From the NCBI GenBank assembly GCA_035555795.1, contig DATMGE010000084.1, forward strand, positions 1 through 64,000: a DNA stretch of 64,000 nucleotides, given 5' to 3'. The number at the start of each line of letters is the position of its first letter. Position 1 is the stretch's first letter. Origin of the DNA: RCIO01 sp035555795. Its GTDB lineage: Bacteria; Pseudomonadota; Alphaproteobacteria; Rhizobiales; Rhizobiaceae. The translations under genes and the position numbers were made by a program. Positions 17,907 to 27,063 of this stretch are shown here, in pieces. Under the pieces are notes generated by a model, which saw nothing but the letters and a program-made list of their open reading frames with translations, searched no databases and was not told the origin of the DNA.

Positions 17907-18332
17907 TCAGCGCTCCTTCTTCTTGTACATGGCCAGCATGCGTTGCGTGACGAGGAAGCCGCCGAAAATATTCACGGCGGCCAGCACCAGCGCGATGAAG
18001 CCGAAACCGGTCGCGAGACCCGAGGCCGAGATGCCGACGGCGAGCAGCGCGCCCACCACGATGACCGAGGAGATCGCATTGGTGACGGCCATCAGCGGCG
18101 TGTGGAGCGCCGGTGTTACCGACCAGACCACATAATAGCCGACGAAGATCGCCAGCACGAAGATCGCCAGGCGGAACACGAAGGGATCGACCGCCCCGGC
18201 CGTCGCCACATGCGCGGCAGCAGCGAGCGCGTCGGCGGCTTCACCTGCCCGCTCCTCGCCGAAAGCGAGGCGAACCGCGGCCACCGCCTGTTCGAGCTGG
18301 TAGAGCGCCTGTTCAAGAGCCGTCTTTTCCAT
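17907..18332 (-). CDS. pntAB: NAD(P) transhydrogenase subunit alpha, part 2
   Basis: The separate membrane part of the alpha subunit, 141 residues from MEKTALEQAL, with three to four membrane helices. It includes the conserved stretch YYVVWSVTPALHTPLMAVTN, and ISSVIVVGALLAVG follows. Split alpha subunits (PntAA plus PntAB) are usual in alphaproteobacteria. An N-terminal extension of about 45 residues precedes the first helix. The ATG at 18332 overlaps the pntA stop (TGATG). A GTG one codon earlier is also possible. Confidence 0.95.
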   Translation of the reverse strand: MEKTALEQALYQLEQAVAAVRLAFGEERAGEAADALAAAAHVATAGAVDPFVFRLAIFVLAIFVGYYVVWSVTPALHTPLMAVTNAISSVIVVGALLAVGISASGLATGFGFIALVLAAVNIFGGFLVTQRMLAMYKKKER

Positions 18333-19546
18333 CACTCGCTCCCCTTCTGCGCCGATGGGCGTGCCTTGCCCGCCTTGGCGCGCACGGGCTTTTCGGCGGG
18401 CGCCTCGTCGAGCGCCTTCGCAAAGGCCGGATGCACGACCGCGCCGTCATGGGTCAGCAGCGTCGCCTTGACGAGTTCGTCATCTGGCTTGATCGCCAGC
18501 GCCTTGGTCTCCTTGTCGACCAGCGTCTCGACGAAGGCCGACAGGTTGCGCGCATAGAGAAGCGAAGCCGAGGCGGCGATGCGGCCGGGCACGTTGAGAT
18601 GGCCGAGGATCTTCACGGCATTGGCGGTCGTCACGACCTTGCCTGCCTCCGACCCCTCGACATTGCCGCCACGCTCCACCGCGAGATCGACGATGATGGA
18701 ACCGGGTTTCATCGCGGCGACTACCGAAGCGCCAATCAGGCGCGGCGCGGCGCGGCCGGGAATGAGTGCCGTGGTGATGACAATGTCCTGCTTGGCGATG
18801 TGCTCGGCCGTCAGCGCCGCCTGCTTCGCCTGATATTCCTTCGACATTTCCTTGGCATAGCCGCCGGCGGTTTCGGCGGCCTTGAATTCCTCGTCCTCGA
18901 CGGCGATGAACTTCGCGCCCAGCGAGGCGACCTGTTCCTTGGCTGCCGGGCGCACATCTGTCGCGGTGACGACGGCGCCGAGCCGGCGCGCCGTGGCGAT
19001 GGCCTGCAGGCCCGCCACGCCGGCGCCCATGATGAAGACCTTTGCGGCAGGCACCGTGCCGGCCGCCGTCATCATCATCGGCAGCGCCCGGTCATATTCG
19101 GCGGCCGCGTCGATCACCGCGCGGTAGCCGGCGAGATTGGCCTGGCTCGACAGGACGTCCATGACCTGCGCGCGCGTGATGCGCGGCATGAATTCCATGG
19201 CAAAGGCCGACAGGCCCGCGCGGGCCATGGCCGCGACGGCGGCGTCATTGCCATAGGGGTCCATCGTCGCGATGACGACGGCGCCGCGCTTGTACTGGCC
19301 GATTTCCTTTTCGGTGGGGCGCCTGACCTTGAGCACGAGGTCGGCGGAGGCTGCGTCGCGGATCGCGCCGATCGTCGCGCCGGCCTTGGCGAAATCCGCA
19401 TCGGGAATGCGCGAATGCTCGCCCGCGCCCGCTTCGACCACGACCGAGAGGCCAAGGGCCGACAGGCGTTTCACCGTATCCGGCGAAGCCGCGACGCGCG
19501 TTTCGCCGCCATCATGTTCCCTCGGAACGAATACTGTCTGCGTCAC
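18332..19546 (-). CDS. pntAA: NAD(P) transhydrogenase subunit alpha, part 1
   Basis: The NAD-binding peripheral domain (dI) of proton-translocating transhydrogenase, 404 residues. It resembles alanine dehydrogenase, with KVFIMGAGVAGLQAIATARRLGA as the NAD Rossmann motif around residues 160-182, the mobile-loop region around KEMSKEYQAKQ, and DIVITTALIPGRAAPRLI. I choose GTG 19546 because GGGGGAG lies a few bases upstream. An ATG nine codons earlier would place that site inside the gene. It is the first gene of pntAA-pntAB-small membrane protein-pntB. Confidence 0.95.
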   Translation of the reverse strand: MTQTVFVPREHDGGETRVAASPDTVKRLSALGLSVVVEAGAGEHSRIPDADFAKAGATIGAIRDAASADLVLKVRRPTEKEIGQYKRGAVVIATMDPYGNDAAVAAMARAGLSAFAMEFMPRITRAQVMDVLSSQANLAGYRAVIDAAAEYDRALPMMMTAAGTVPAAKVFIMGAGVAGLQAIATARRLGAVVTATDVRPAAKEQVASLGAKFIAVEDEEFKAAETAGGYAKEMSKEYQAKQAALTAEHIAKQDIVITTALIPGRAAPRLIGASVVAAMKPGSIIVDLAVERGGNVEGSEAGKVVTTANAVKILGHLNVPGRIAASASLLYARNLSAFVETLVDKETKALAIKPDDELVKATLLTHDGAVVHPAFAKALDEAPAEKPVRAKAGKARPSAQKGSE

Positions 19547-19623
19547 CCTGGCTCCCCCCATTGGCGCGACCATCGCATGCGATTGCCGTCAACCGCCCGC
19601 GGGGCGGCAGATCGGGAGGCGCG

Positions 19624-19851
19624 TCACCGCGCCAGGAATGCACCCACGACGCAGATCAGGACGAACAGCACCGTGGCGGAAATGAAGCCGAAGCCCCAGA
19701 AGAAGCCCGCCGTCATCGCGATCAGCAGGGCACAGCAGACCAGCACGAAATATTTGCTCAGGACCAGGAACATGGAATAGGTCTGCTCATGTTCGCGGTA
19801 GTCCATGTCCGCGCCCATTTCGATCGGACCGCTCGGCGTATCGCTTGCCAT
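19624..19851 (-). CDS. aa3-type cytochrome c oxidase subunit IV
   Basis: Small accessory subunit of bacterial aa3 cytochrome oxidase, 75 residues. A short charged N-terminus with MDYREHEQTYSMFL precedes two tight hydrophobic segments, as in the family. The ATG at 19851 has AAGGGTGAG upstream. In related genomes this gene commonly sits directly upstream of pntAA, as here (77 bases), so it may share the pnt promoter. The catalytic cytochrome oxidase genes are not in the window. Confidence 0.88.
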   Translation of the reverse strand: MASDTPSGPIEMGADMDYREHEQTYSMFLVLSKYFVLVCCALLIAMTAGFFWGFGFISATVLFVLICVVGAFLAR

Positions 19852-19985
19852 CGTCTCACCCTTCTGCATCGCTCAAGGCGCTGATAGCGAAAAGGTGACG
19901 GCAGGGCAATGGCCGGAAATGTCGCGCGGGCGCTCGCCCACGGGAATGGCATGGCGCGTTGCGCCGATGCCACGAAGCGGCCGCG

Positions 19986-20129
19986 TCAGCCCGCCAGTTG
20001 CGGAAACAGCCCGACCAGTCCGATCACGATCAGGTAGATCGCGACGATATAGTTCAGCAGGCGCGGCATGATCAGAATGATCACGCCGGCAATGAGCGAA
20101 AGCAGGGGCGTCAGGGCAATATCGGGCAT
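19986..20129 (-). CDS. DUF3096 membrane protein
   Basis: A 47-residue protein: MPDIALTPLLSLIAGVIILI, then MPRLLNYIVAIYLIVIGLVG and LFPQLAG. It is almost wholly two hydrophobic helices broken by a PRLLNY turn, which is the DUF3096 pattern. AGGAG lies 7 bases before the ATG, supporting translation. The function is unknown. It falls below the usual length cutoff for gene finding. It sits between the feeM-like gene and COX subunit IV, all on the same strand. Confidence 0.78.
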   Translation of the reverse strand: MPDIALTPLLSLIAGVIILIMPRLLNYIVAIYLIVIGLVGLFPQLAG

Positions 20130-20186
20130 GTGTTTCTCCTAGCTGTCGGCCATCCGTGCAGTGGCCGGCAGACAAACGCCGACGGA

Positions 20187-20218
20187 GCTCGAAAGCTCCA
20201 TGGCTCGAAAGCTCCATG
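20187..20218. repeat. Tandem duplication of a 16-base unit
   Basis: GCTCGAAAGCTCCATG occurs twice without a gap (20187-20202 and 20203-20218), directly after the stop of the FeeM-like gene. The first copy overlaps a small hairpin GGAGCT-CGAA-AGCTCC. No T-run follows, so a terminator role is doubtful. Confidence 0.7.
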
Positions 20219-20221
20219 GCA

Positions 20222-21010
20222 TCACGCGGCGCGCGGCAGCGTCTGCGCCGTGGGCAGGATGGTCAGCGGAGCCAGTTCGCCGGCGCGCGGCTTGGCGAAC
20301 ATCATCCGCTGCTCGAGCTGCGACGACCAGAAGAAGGGAAAGCGCCGGAATGACTCCTCGCGGATCGCCGTCACGTCCGCCCGGTAGAGCGCCACACGCG
20401 TGGTGACGCCGGGATAGGACCGCGCCGGCGCCAATGGCTGCGAACTGTAGATGCGCTTGTAGAAGCTGGCATGGTCTTCGCGGATGGTCGACAGGCAGTA
20501 GGGCGCGTTGAAATAGAAACAGGCCATGCCCGCCAGCCGCAGCGTGATGTAGGGAATCTGCGGATAGATGCGCGACCAGTCGGGATCGGCGGCAAAGCGG
20601 CTCGGATCGATGAACGTATCGCCGGCATCGATCATCGGATTGACGATATCGCCGAATGCCTGGGTGGAAGGCCCTTCCCTATGCTTTGCGCTCAGGTGAT
20701 GGATACGCAGCGTCGAGACGAGTTGCTGGTCGATATAGACGCCGAACCGGTAGACATTGTCCGTTTCGTCGAGATCATCATGGATCGACCCTGATTCCAT
20801 GTCCAAGACGACGCCGTGGCGGCGATATGACTTGTATCGAAGACGGTAGATGTCTTCGAGATCTTCACCCTTGTCGCAACGCCTGTATTCGGTGCGCGAC
20901 AGCACGTCGTAAACACTGCGCGTAAACGCCGTCATCTGCTGTGAATCCGGTATGCTGGAAACACGCAATCCTTCAGCCGCTGCTTGCAGCGCCGCCAGAT
21001 GAGAAATCAT
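20222..21010 (-). CDS. FeeM-like N-acyl amino acid synthase (GNAT)
   Basis: A 262-residue protein of the FeeM/AHL-synthase-like acyltransferase family, whose members join an acyl chain from acyl carrier protein to an amino acid. The GNAT core is visible: LEDIYRLRYKSYRRHGVVLD, RFGVYIDQQLVSTLRIHHL, and the C-terminal half with YITLRLAGMACFYFNAPYCL and YPGVTTRVALYRADV. ATG 21010 has GGGGA 5 bases upstream, while an ATG eight codons earlier has no site. No acyl carrier protein or receptor gene adjoins. Whether it makes a signal or a membrane lipid precursor is open. Confidence 0.78.
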   Translation of the reverse strand: MISHLAALQAAAEGLRVSSIPDSQQMTAFTRSVYDVLSRTEYRRCDKGEDLEDIYRLRYKSYRRHGVVLDMESGSIHDDLDETDNVYRFGVYIDQQLVSTLRIHHLSAKHREGPSTQAFGDIVNPMIDAGDTFIDPSRFAADPDWSRIYPQIPYITLRLAGMACFYFNAPYCLSTIREDHASFYKRIYSSQPLAPARSYPGVTTRVALYRADVTAIREESFRRFPFFWSSQLEQRMMFAKPRAGELAPLTILPTAQTLPRAA

Positions 21011-21152
21011 CTCGTTCCCCGTAATGTCCGCCATCGGACAGGGTAACCGAGAGATTAGTTACGTAAAGATGAAAATTTTATTTAGTTGATCTACTTCATA
21101 TTAGGGTTAACGCTCCGGACTGTCGGGATGGGTCTGCTGTCCCGATCCGGGC

Positions 21153-23462
21153 TCAGGCCTTTCCGGCCGGCGTGGTCTTGAGCTCGCCCGCGAAGGGCCA
21201 GATGACGCTGGCCATCGTCGTGATGCCCGAACCCGTCAGCGCCGAGCCGAACAGGAACCCCTGCACAAGGTCAGGCTTCACGGTGCCGGAAAGGACCTTG
21301 AGCTGCTCGAAGGTCTCGACGCCTTCGATGGTGATCGAGAGGCCGAGCGCGCGGGAAAGATTGACCACACCCTTCAGCAGTTCGAGCGACCGGCCGTTCT
21401 GGGTCACGTCCACCACGAAGCTGCGGTCGATCTTCACCTTGTCGAGCGGCAGCGTATGAAGATAGCTGAGGCTGGAATAGCCGGTGCCGAAATCGTCCAG
21501 CGCGATGCGGACGCCCATTTCCTTCAGCTGGCTGAGCAGCGCCTGCGTTTTCGACCTGTCGTCGAGCAAGGCCGTCTCCGTCACCTCGATTTCGAGCCGA
21601 TGCGGCGCCAGCCCGGAACCGGCAAGCGCATCGCGCACCTTGGCGACGATGTCGTGGCTGTGGAAGTCGCGCGCCGACAGGTTCACCGACACGCTGACCT
21701 GACCCGGCCATTTCTTGCATTCGTTGCAGGCGGCATTGAGCACGAAGACCGAGATTTCGGTGATGATGCCCATCTCTTCCGCGAGCGGAATGAAGACAGC
21801 TGGCGAGATCGGCCCGAGGTCGGGATGATCCCAGCGGCACAGCGCCTCGCAGGAGGCGATGCGCATGGAGTCCATCGAAACGATGGGCTGATAGACGACA
21901 CGCAGGCTCTCCGACTCCACCGCCGAACGCAGGTCGGCCTTCATCACCTGCCGGTTGCGGAATGCTGCATCCATGGAGGTTTCGAACAGAGCCCAGTCGT
22001 TCTTGCCCCTCTCCTTGGCCTTGTAGAGCGCCAGGTCGGCCTTCACGATCATCGCATCGACATCGGTCTCGCGCGGCCTGGCAAGCACCGCGCCGGCGGA
22101 TAGCTGGACGCGCAGCGCATGGCCCGCCACGTCGATCGTGCCTTCCAGCTCCACGAAAATCTTGTCGAGCATCGACGCCAGCGCCATCTGGTCCGGCACA
22201 TTGTTCAGGAACATCATGAATTCGTCGCCGCCGAAGCGGCTGATCTTGATGTCGTCGGTCGCAAACAGGCCAAGCTTCTCCGCCACCACGCAGATGAGCC
22301 CGTCGCCGACCGGATGGCCCAACGTGTCGTTGATGCTCTTGAAATCGTCGAGATCGAACATGGCGATGGCGCAGTTCCGGTCCTGGTCGCCGCTATTCAT
22401 CAGTTCTTCCACGATTTCGTGGAAATAGCCGCGATTGGGCAGGTCGGTCAGGCTGTCATAGCGCGCCATGTGCCGGATGCGCTCCTCGGCGGTGACGCGC
22501 TGGGTGATCTCCTCGAAGGTAACCACACCCAGTTCGTCATGGCCCGTCCGGGCGGAAAGCTCGAAATGGCGGTTGGTGGAAAGCCTGATCTGCAGCTTGC
22601 GCTCCTTGCCCTCGCGCAGCGCGCGCGCAAGCTGGATCTCGGCATAGCGGCAATCCTTCGGGCTCATCTCGCCGGCGGCCACGCTACGCCACAGCACGCC
22701 GCGCAGGCTGCGCCCGAGCAGGCGCGAAGGCTCGGCGACGCGCAGGATCCGCGCCGCTTCGGCATTGGCGACGACCACCTTGCCCTCCGGCGAGAACATG
22801 ATCAGCCCGTGCGACATGGTGTTGAGCGCGCGATCGAAACGCGTCGCGATGCGCTGCGCCTTCTTCTCCTCCCAGATGGCGGCGAAAAGCACCTCGCGCA
22901 CATTCTCGGCAAACCGCTTGATGGCGAAGAAGAAAGGGATTGAGAGCAGGCCCAGCAGCATATGGAACATGTCGCCGCGCATCAGGAAGCCGAGCGAGAT
23001 CGGCATGGTGAGCGCCACGATGAGGATCATCACCATGCGCGGCGAGCCGTAATTGCGGCCCGCGATCGATGTCGCGGTCGCCAGCGTCACGCAGATGGCG
23101 GCGATTTCGGCAAACTGGTCCTGCACTAGGTAGATGGCGCTGAAGCAGAAGGCGCCCAGCCCCAGCCCATGCAGCGTTCCCCAGAATATGTAGGAGTTCT
23201 CGCGCTTGCGGGCCTCTTCGCGGGTGACCGAGACCGGCGCGGCATTGATCATGCGCATCGAGACGATGCGCATGACGCCGATCAGCGCGATGACGATGGA
23301 AATGACCAGATAGACCGGCTCGCCGGTCTTGTAGAAGACCAGCGCCGGCAGGAACGTATGTGCCGAGATGCCGATGGCAAGCGTCGTCCCGTCCCGAAAC
23401 AGCGTCTGGACGAACGGTATATACATGTCGAGCGGCAGCTCTTTATTTTTTCGCCTTGGCAT
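21153..23462 (-). CDS. Membrane GGDEF-EAL protein with PAS domain
   Basis: Cyclic-di-GMP turnover protein of about 769 residues. Six hydrophobic segments span residues about 20-190, followed by a PAS-like domain (ALNTMSHGLIMFSPEGKVVV). The GGDEF domain has an intact RFGGDEF near residue 410. The EAL domain has intact SCEALCRW near 539, plus ETALLDD, ALDDFGTGYSS, KIDRSFV and EGVET, so both activities are possible. The start MPRRKNKE is favoured because GGAGG lies 11 bases upstream. An ATG eight codons earlier has none. It is upstream of the FeeM-like gene on the same strand, 118 AT-rich bases apart. Confidence 0.93.
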   Translation of the reverse strand: MPRRKNKELPLDMYIPFVQTLFRDGTTLAIGISAHTFLPALVFYKTGEPVYLVISIVIALIGVMRIVSMRMINAAPVSVTREEARKRENSYIFWGTLHGLGLGAFCFSAIYLVQDQFAEIAAICVTLATATSIAGRNYGSPRMVMILIVALTMPISLGFLMRGDMFHMLLGLLSIPFFFAIKRFAENVREVLFAAIWEEKKAQRIATRFDRALNTMSHGLIMFSPEGKVVVANAEAARILRVAEPSRLLGRSLRGVLWRSVAAGEMSPKDCRYAEIQLARALREGKERKLQIRLSTNRHFELSARTGHDELGVVTFEEITQRVTAEERIRHMARYDSLTDLPNRGYFHEIVEELMNSGDQDRNCAIAMFDLDDFKSINDTLGHPVGDGLICVVAEKLGLFATDDIKISRFGGDEFMMFLNNVPDQMALASMLDKIFVELEGTIDVAGHALRVQLSAGAVLARPRETDVDAMIVKADLALYKAKERGKNDWALFETSMDAAFRNRQVMKADLRSAVESESLRVVYQPIVSMDSMRIASCEALCRWDHPDLGPISPAVFIPLAEEMGIITEISVFVLNAACNECKKWPGQVSVSVNLSARDFHSHDIVAKVRDALAGSGLAPHRLEIEVTETALLDDRSKTQALLSQLKEMGVRIALDDFGTGYSSLSYLHTLPLDKVKIDRSFVVDVTQNGRSLELLKGVVNLSRALGLSITIEGVETFEQLKVLSGTVKPDLVQGFLFGSALTGSGITTMASVIWPFAGELKTTPAGKA

Positions 23463-23589
23463 GCCGAGACCCGCCTCCGGTCCCATACTTTATGCCACAG
23501 GGGCCTTAAGAAACCTTATATTGGCAGGGTTTACGCCACGTCATGGCGAAGCGACACGCCGAAACCGTCCCCTCGCCCCGCACCGATCC

Positions 23590-26500
23590 CTATTCGGCGG
23601 CCTGCAGGCGCTGCGGCGCCTCCGGCTTGTCGAAACGCGCCAGCAGCCGCTCGCGCTCGACATCCGCCTTCGTCGCATTCGCCGCCTTCACATGGCCGAA
23701 GCCCCGGATCAGCGAAGGAATATTGGCAAGGCCGGCCGCGGCGTCCATCCGCTCGGGCGTCAGGCCGGAGGCGATGCGCGCGAGATCTGCCTCGTAGCGG
23801 GCTAGCAGCTTGCGTTCCATGCGCCGCTCGGCCGAATAGGCGAACGGATCAATGATCGATCCGCGAAGCCTGCGCGCGCCGGCCAGAACCCGGAACAGGC
23901 TCATCATCCACGGCCCGAAGCTGGACTTGCGGGCGGTGCCGTCCGGTCCCTTGCGGCCCATGATCGGCGGCGCGAGATGGAATTCCAGCCGCTCGAAGCT
24001 CTCGAACTCCGCGCCTAGTTGGCGCTTGAAGGCGCCGTCCGTATAGAGGCGCGCCACCTCATATTCGTCCTTGATCGCCATCGCCTTGAAAAGATTGCGC
24101 GCCACGGCCTCGGCCAGCGCGCTCTTGCCCGGCGCCGCCTTTTCCTCGGCCTCGCGGACTGCGTCCACCATCCGGCGATAGCGCTGCGCATAGGCCTCGT
24201 TCTGATAGGAGGCGAGGAATTCGGCGCGCCGCTCGACGATGGCATCCAGCGTCTGTGCCAGTTCCGCCGGCCGCGCCGTACGGGCGCCCTCGACGATCTT
24301 CTGCACATAGGCCGGGTCATGCGCGGCGCGGCGGCCCCAGCGGAAGGCGGAGACATTCATGCTCACCGACTGGCCGTTAAGCGCGATGGCGCTTTCGATC
24401 GCCTCGTCGGAAAGCGGCACGCCGCCATGCTGCCAAGCATAGCCGAGCAGGAACATGTTCGCCCCGACCGAATTGCCGAACAGGACCGTGGCTGCACGGG
24501 TGGCGTCGAAGAACCAGCTGTTCTGCTCGCCCGCCGCCTTGCGGATGGCGCGCTTGATGCGTTCCGACGGCAGGGAGAAATCCGCCTGGCGGGTGAACTC
24601 GCCCGGCATCACCTCTGCGGTATTGACGATGAAATGCGTATGCCCCTCGCGCACCGCCGACAGGATCTTCTTGTTGCCCGACACGACGAGGTCGCAGCCG
24701 AGGATGAGGTCGGCCTTGCCCGCCGAGACGCGGATCGCATGGATATCCTCCGGCGTCTGCGCGATCCGCACATGGCTGAAGACCGCGCCGCCCTTCTGGG
24801 CGAGGCCAGCCATGTCGATCATGCCGCAGCCCTTGCCTTCCAGATGCGCCGCCATGCCGACGACGGAGGCGATGGTGACCACGCCCGTGCCGCCAATGCC
24901 GTCGATGATGGCCGACCAGCCGTCGGCGCCGAGCGCAAAGGGTGTCGGCTGCGGGACATCCTGCAACGGATTGACGGTGCCGGCATGGCCGCCGGCCTTG
25001 CGCAGCTTGCCGCCATGCACCGTCACGAATGACGGGCAGAAGCCGTTCACGCAGGAGAAGTCCTTGTTGCAGGAAGACTGGTCGATGCGCCGCTTGCGGC
25101 CGAATTCGGTTTCCAGCGGCTGCACGGAGACGCAATTCGACTTCACGCCGCAATCGCCGCAGCCTTCGCAGACCAGCTCATTGATGATGACGCGCTTGTC
25201 GGGGTCGGGGTAAGTGCCGCGCTTGCGCCGCCGCCGCTTCTCGGCCGCGCAGGTCTGGTCGTAGATCAGCACGGTGACGCCGGGAATGTCCCGCAATTCG
25301 CGCTGCACGGCATCCAGGTCGTCGCGATGGCCGAATGTCGTCAGCGGCGGGAAGTCGCCATTATTGTACTTGTCCGGCTCGTCGGAAACGACCGCGATGC
25401 GCTCCACGCCCTCGGCGCGCACCTGCCGGGCGATCATGTCGACGGTGAGGTTGCCCTCATGGGGCTGGCCGCCGGTCATGGCGACCGCGTCGTTGTAGAG
25501 GATCTTGTAGGTGATGTTGGCGCCGGCGGCGAGCGCGAAGCGGATCGCCAGATTGCCCGAATGGTTATAGGTCCCGTCGCCGAGATTCTGGAACATATGC
25601 TCGCGCTTGGTGAACGGCGCCTGGCCGATCCACTGCGCGCCCTCGCCACCCATCTGCGTGAAGCCTATGGTCGAGCGGTCCATCCACATCGCCATGAAAT
25701 GGCAGCCGATACCCGCTCCTGCGACGGAGCCTTCCGGCACATTGGTGGATGTGTTGTGCGGACAGCCCGAGCAGAAATAGGGCGAGCGGTTGGAGACGTC
25801 GACCGTATCGGCCAGCATGGCCTGGAACTGTTTGAGCTGGCCGACCTTGGATGCGATCTGCTCCGAGGGGCCAATCACGCGCAGGATGCGCTCGCCCACC
25901 GCAATGGCGATATCGTTCGGGTCGAGCGCGCCCTTGGCGGGGAAAAGCCAGTCGCCGCGCTCGTCGCGCTTGCCGATCACCACGGGCTGGTTGACCGTGC
26001 CGTAGAGATGTTCACGCACCTGCGTTTCGAGCAGGGAGCGCTTCTCCTCGACCACGATGATCATTTCGAGGCCCTGGGCGAATTCCTTGATATGATCGAA
26101 ATCGAGCGGCCACGGGGCGGCGACCTTGAACAGCCGCAGGCCGATGCGATTGGCCTCCTCTTCGTCGATGCCGATATCGCCCAGCGCCTGGCGCACGTCG
26201 AGATAGCTCTTGCCGACCGTGATGATGCCGATCTTGGCGTCGGACCCGCCCGAATAGATGATCCTGTTCAGCTTGTTGACGCGGATGAAGGCGGCGGCGG
26301 CGGCACGCTTGTACTCATGCAGGCGCGCCTCCTGCTCCAGCATCGCCACCTCGTGGCGGATGCTGATGCCGCCGGGCGGCATGTCGAACTCCGGAAGCTC
26401 GATGCGGATCCGTTCCAGCGAAGCGTCTACCGAGGCGGTCGACTCGATATTGTCCTTCACGCATTTGATCGCCGTCCACGTGCTGGCGAAGCGCGACAAG

Positions 26501-27063
26501 GCATAGCCGTAGAGCCCGTAATCGATCAGTTCCTGCACCCCGGCGGGGTTGAGGATCGGGATCATCGTGTCGACGAAGAGGAATTCGGTCGCATGCGCGA
26601 TGGTCGAGGATTCGGCCATGTGGTCGTCGCCCATCAAAGCGAGGACCCCGCCATGCGGCGAGGTGCCGGCGAGATTGGCGTGGCGGAAGACGTCGCCCGA
26701 GCGGTCGACGCCGGGCCCCTTGCCGTACCAGACGCCGAACACGCCGTCATATTTGCCTTCGCCGAGCAGTTGCGTCTGCTGCGAGCCCCAGACCGCGGTG
26801 GCGGCAAGCTCCTCGTTCAGGCCCGGCTGGAAGATGATGTCCGATGCGGCAAGCTCGCTCTTCGCCTTCCAGAGCTGCAGGTCGAAGCCGCCGAGCGGCG
26901 AGCCGCGATAGCCGGAGACGAAACCGGCCGTGCGCAGACCGGCCAGACGGTCGCGCTCGCGCTGCATCAGCATCATGCGAATGACTGCCTGCGCGCCGGA
27001 CACGAAGATACGCTGCTTTGAAAGGTCGTATTTGTCGTCCAGCACCACGTCGTGCAGGGTCAT
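23590..27063 (-). CDS. Indolepyruvate ferredoxin oxidoreductase, fused form
   Basis: Thiamine-diphosphate and iron-sulfur 2-oxoacid:ferredoxin oxidoreductase of 1157 residues, with alpha and beta chains in one polypeptide, as is usual in alpha- and betaproteobacteria. Order: pyrimidine-binding and middle domain; TPP domain with HFMAMWMDRSTIGFTQMGGE and GDGTYNHSG; a cysteine cluster CEGCGDCGVKSNC near residue 630 with further Cys downstream (CNKDFSCVNGFCP); and the gamma-like domain with DGIGGTGVVTIASVVGMAA. It decarboxylates aryl pyruvates from aromatic amino acid breakdown. The second of two near ATGs (MTLHDVV) best fits the GGAG spacing. Confidence 0.93.
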   Translation of the reverse strand: MTLHDVVLDDKYDLSKQRIFVSGAQAVIRMMLMQRERDRLAGLRTAGFVSGYRGSPLGGFDLQLWKAKSELAASDIIFQPGLNEELAATAVWGSQQTQLLGEGKYDGVFGVWYGKGPGVDRSGDVFRHANLAGTSPHGGVLALMGDDHMAESSTIAHATEFLFVDTMIPILNPAGVQELIDYGLYGYALSRFASTWTAIKCVKDNIESTASVDASLERIRIELPEFDMPPGGISIRHEVAMLEQEARLHEYKRAAAAAFIRVNKLNRIIYSGGSDAKIGIITVGKSYLDVRQALGDIGIDEEEANRIGLRLFKVAAPWPLDFDHIKEFAQGLEMIIVVEEKRSLLETQVREHLYGTVNQPVVIGKRDERGDWLFPAKGALDPNDIAIAVGERILRVIGPSEQIASKVGQLKQFQAMLADTVDVSNRSPYFCSGCPHNTSTNVPEGSVAGAGIGCHFMAMWMDRSTIGFTQMGGEGAQWIGQAPFTKREHMFQNLGDGTYNHSGNLAIRFALAAGANITYKILYNDAVAMTGGQPHEGNLTVDMIARQVRAEGVERIAVVSDEPDKYNNGDFPPLTTFGHRDDLDAVQRELRDIPGVTVLIYDQTCAAEKRRRRKRGTYPDPDKRVIINELVCEGCGDCGVKSNCVSVQPLETEFGRKRRIDQSSCNKDFSCVNGFCPSFVTVHGGKLRKAGGHAGTVNPLQDVPQPTPFALGADGWSAIIDGIGGTGVVTIASVVGMAAHLEGKGCGMIDMAGLAQKGGAVFSHVRIAQTPEDIHAIRVSAGKADLILGCDLVVSGNKKILSAVREGHTHFIVNTAEVMPGEFTRQADFSLPSERIKRAIRKAAGEQNSWFFDATRAATVLFGNSVGANMFLLGYAWQHGGVPLSDEAIESAIALNGQSVSMNVSAFRWGRRAAHDPAYVQKIVEGARTARPAELAQTLDAIVERRAEFLASYQNEAYAQRYRRMVDAVREAEEKAAPGKSALAEAVARNLFKAMAIKDEYEVARLYTDGAFKRQLGAEFESFERLEFHLAPPIMGRKGPDGTARKSSFGPWMMSLFRVLAGARRLRGSIIDPFAYSAERRMERKLLARYEADLARIASGLTPERMDAAAGLANIPSLIRGFGHVKAANATKADVERERLLARFDKPEAPQRLQAAE

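Noticed and set aside
20187..20218. CRISPR-like or regulatory repeat array
   Set aside because: Only two 16-base copies without spacers; best seen as a simple tandem duplication.
25327..27021. Long plus-strand frame within the indolepyruvate oxidoreductase gene
   Set aside because: It is a shadow of a gene whose protein has intact TPP and iron-sulfur motifs. No ribosome site or domain supports the antisense frame.
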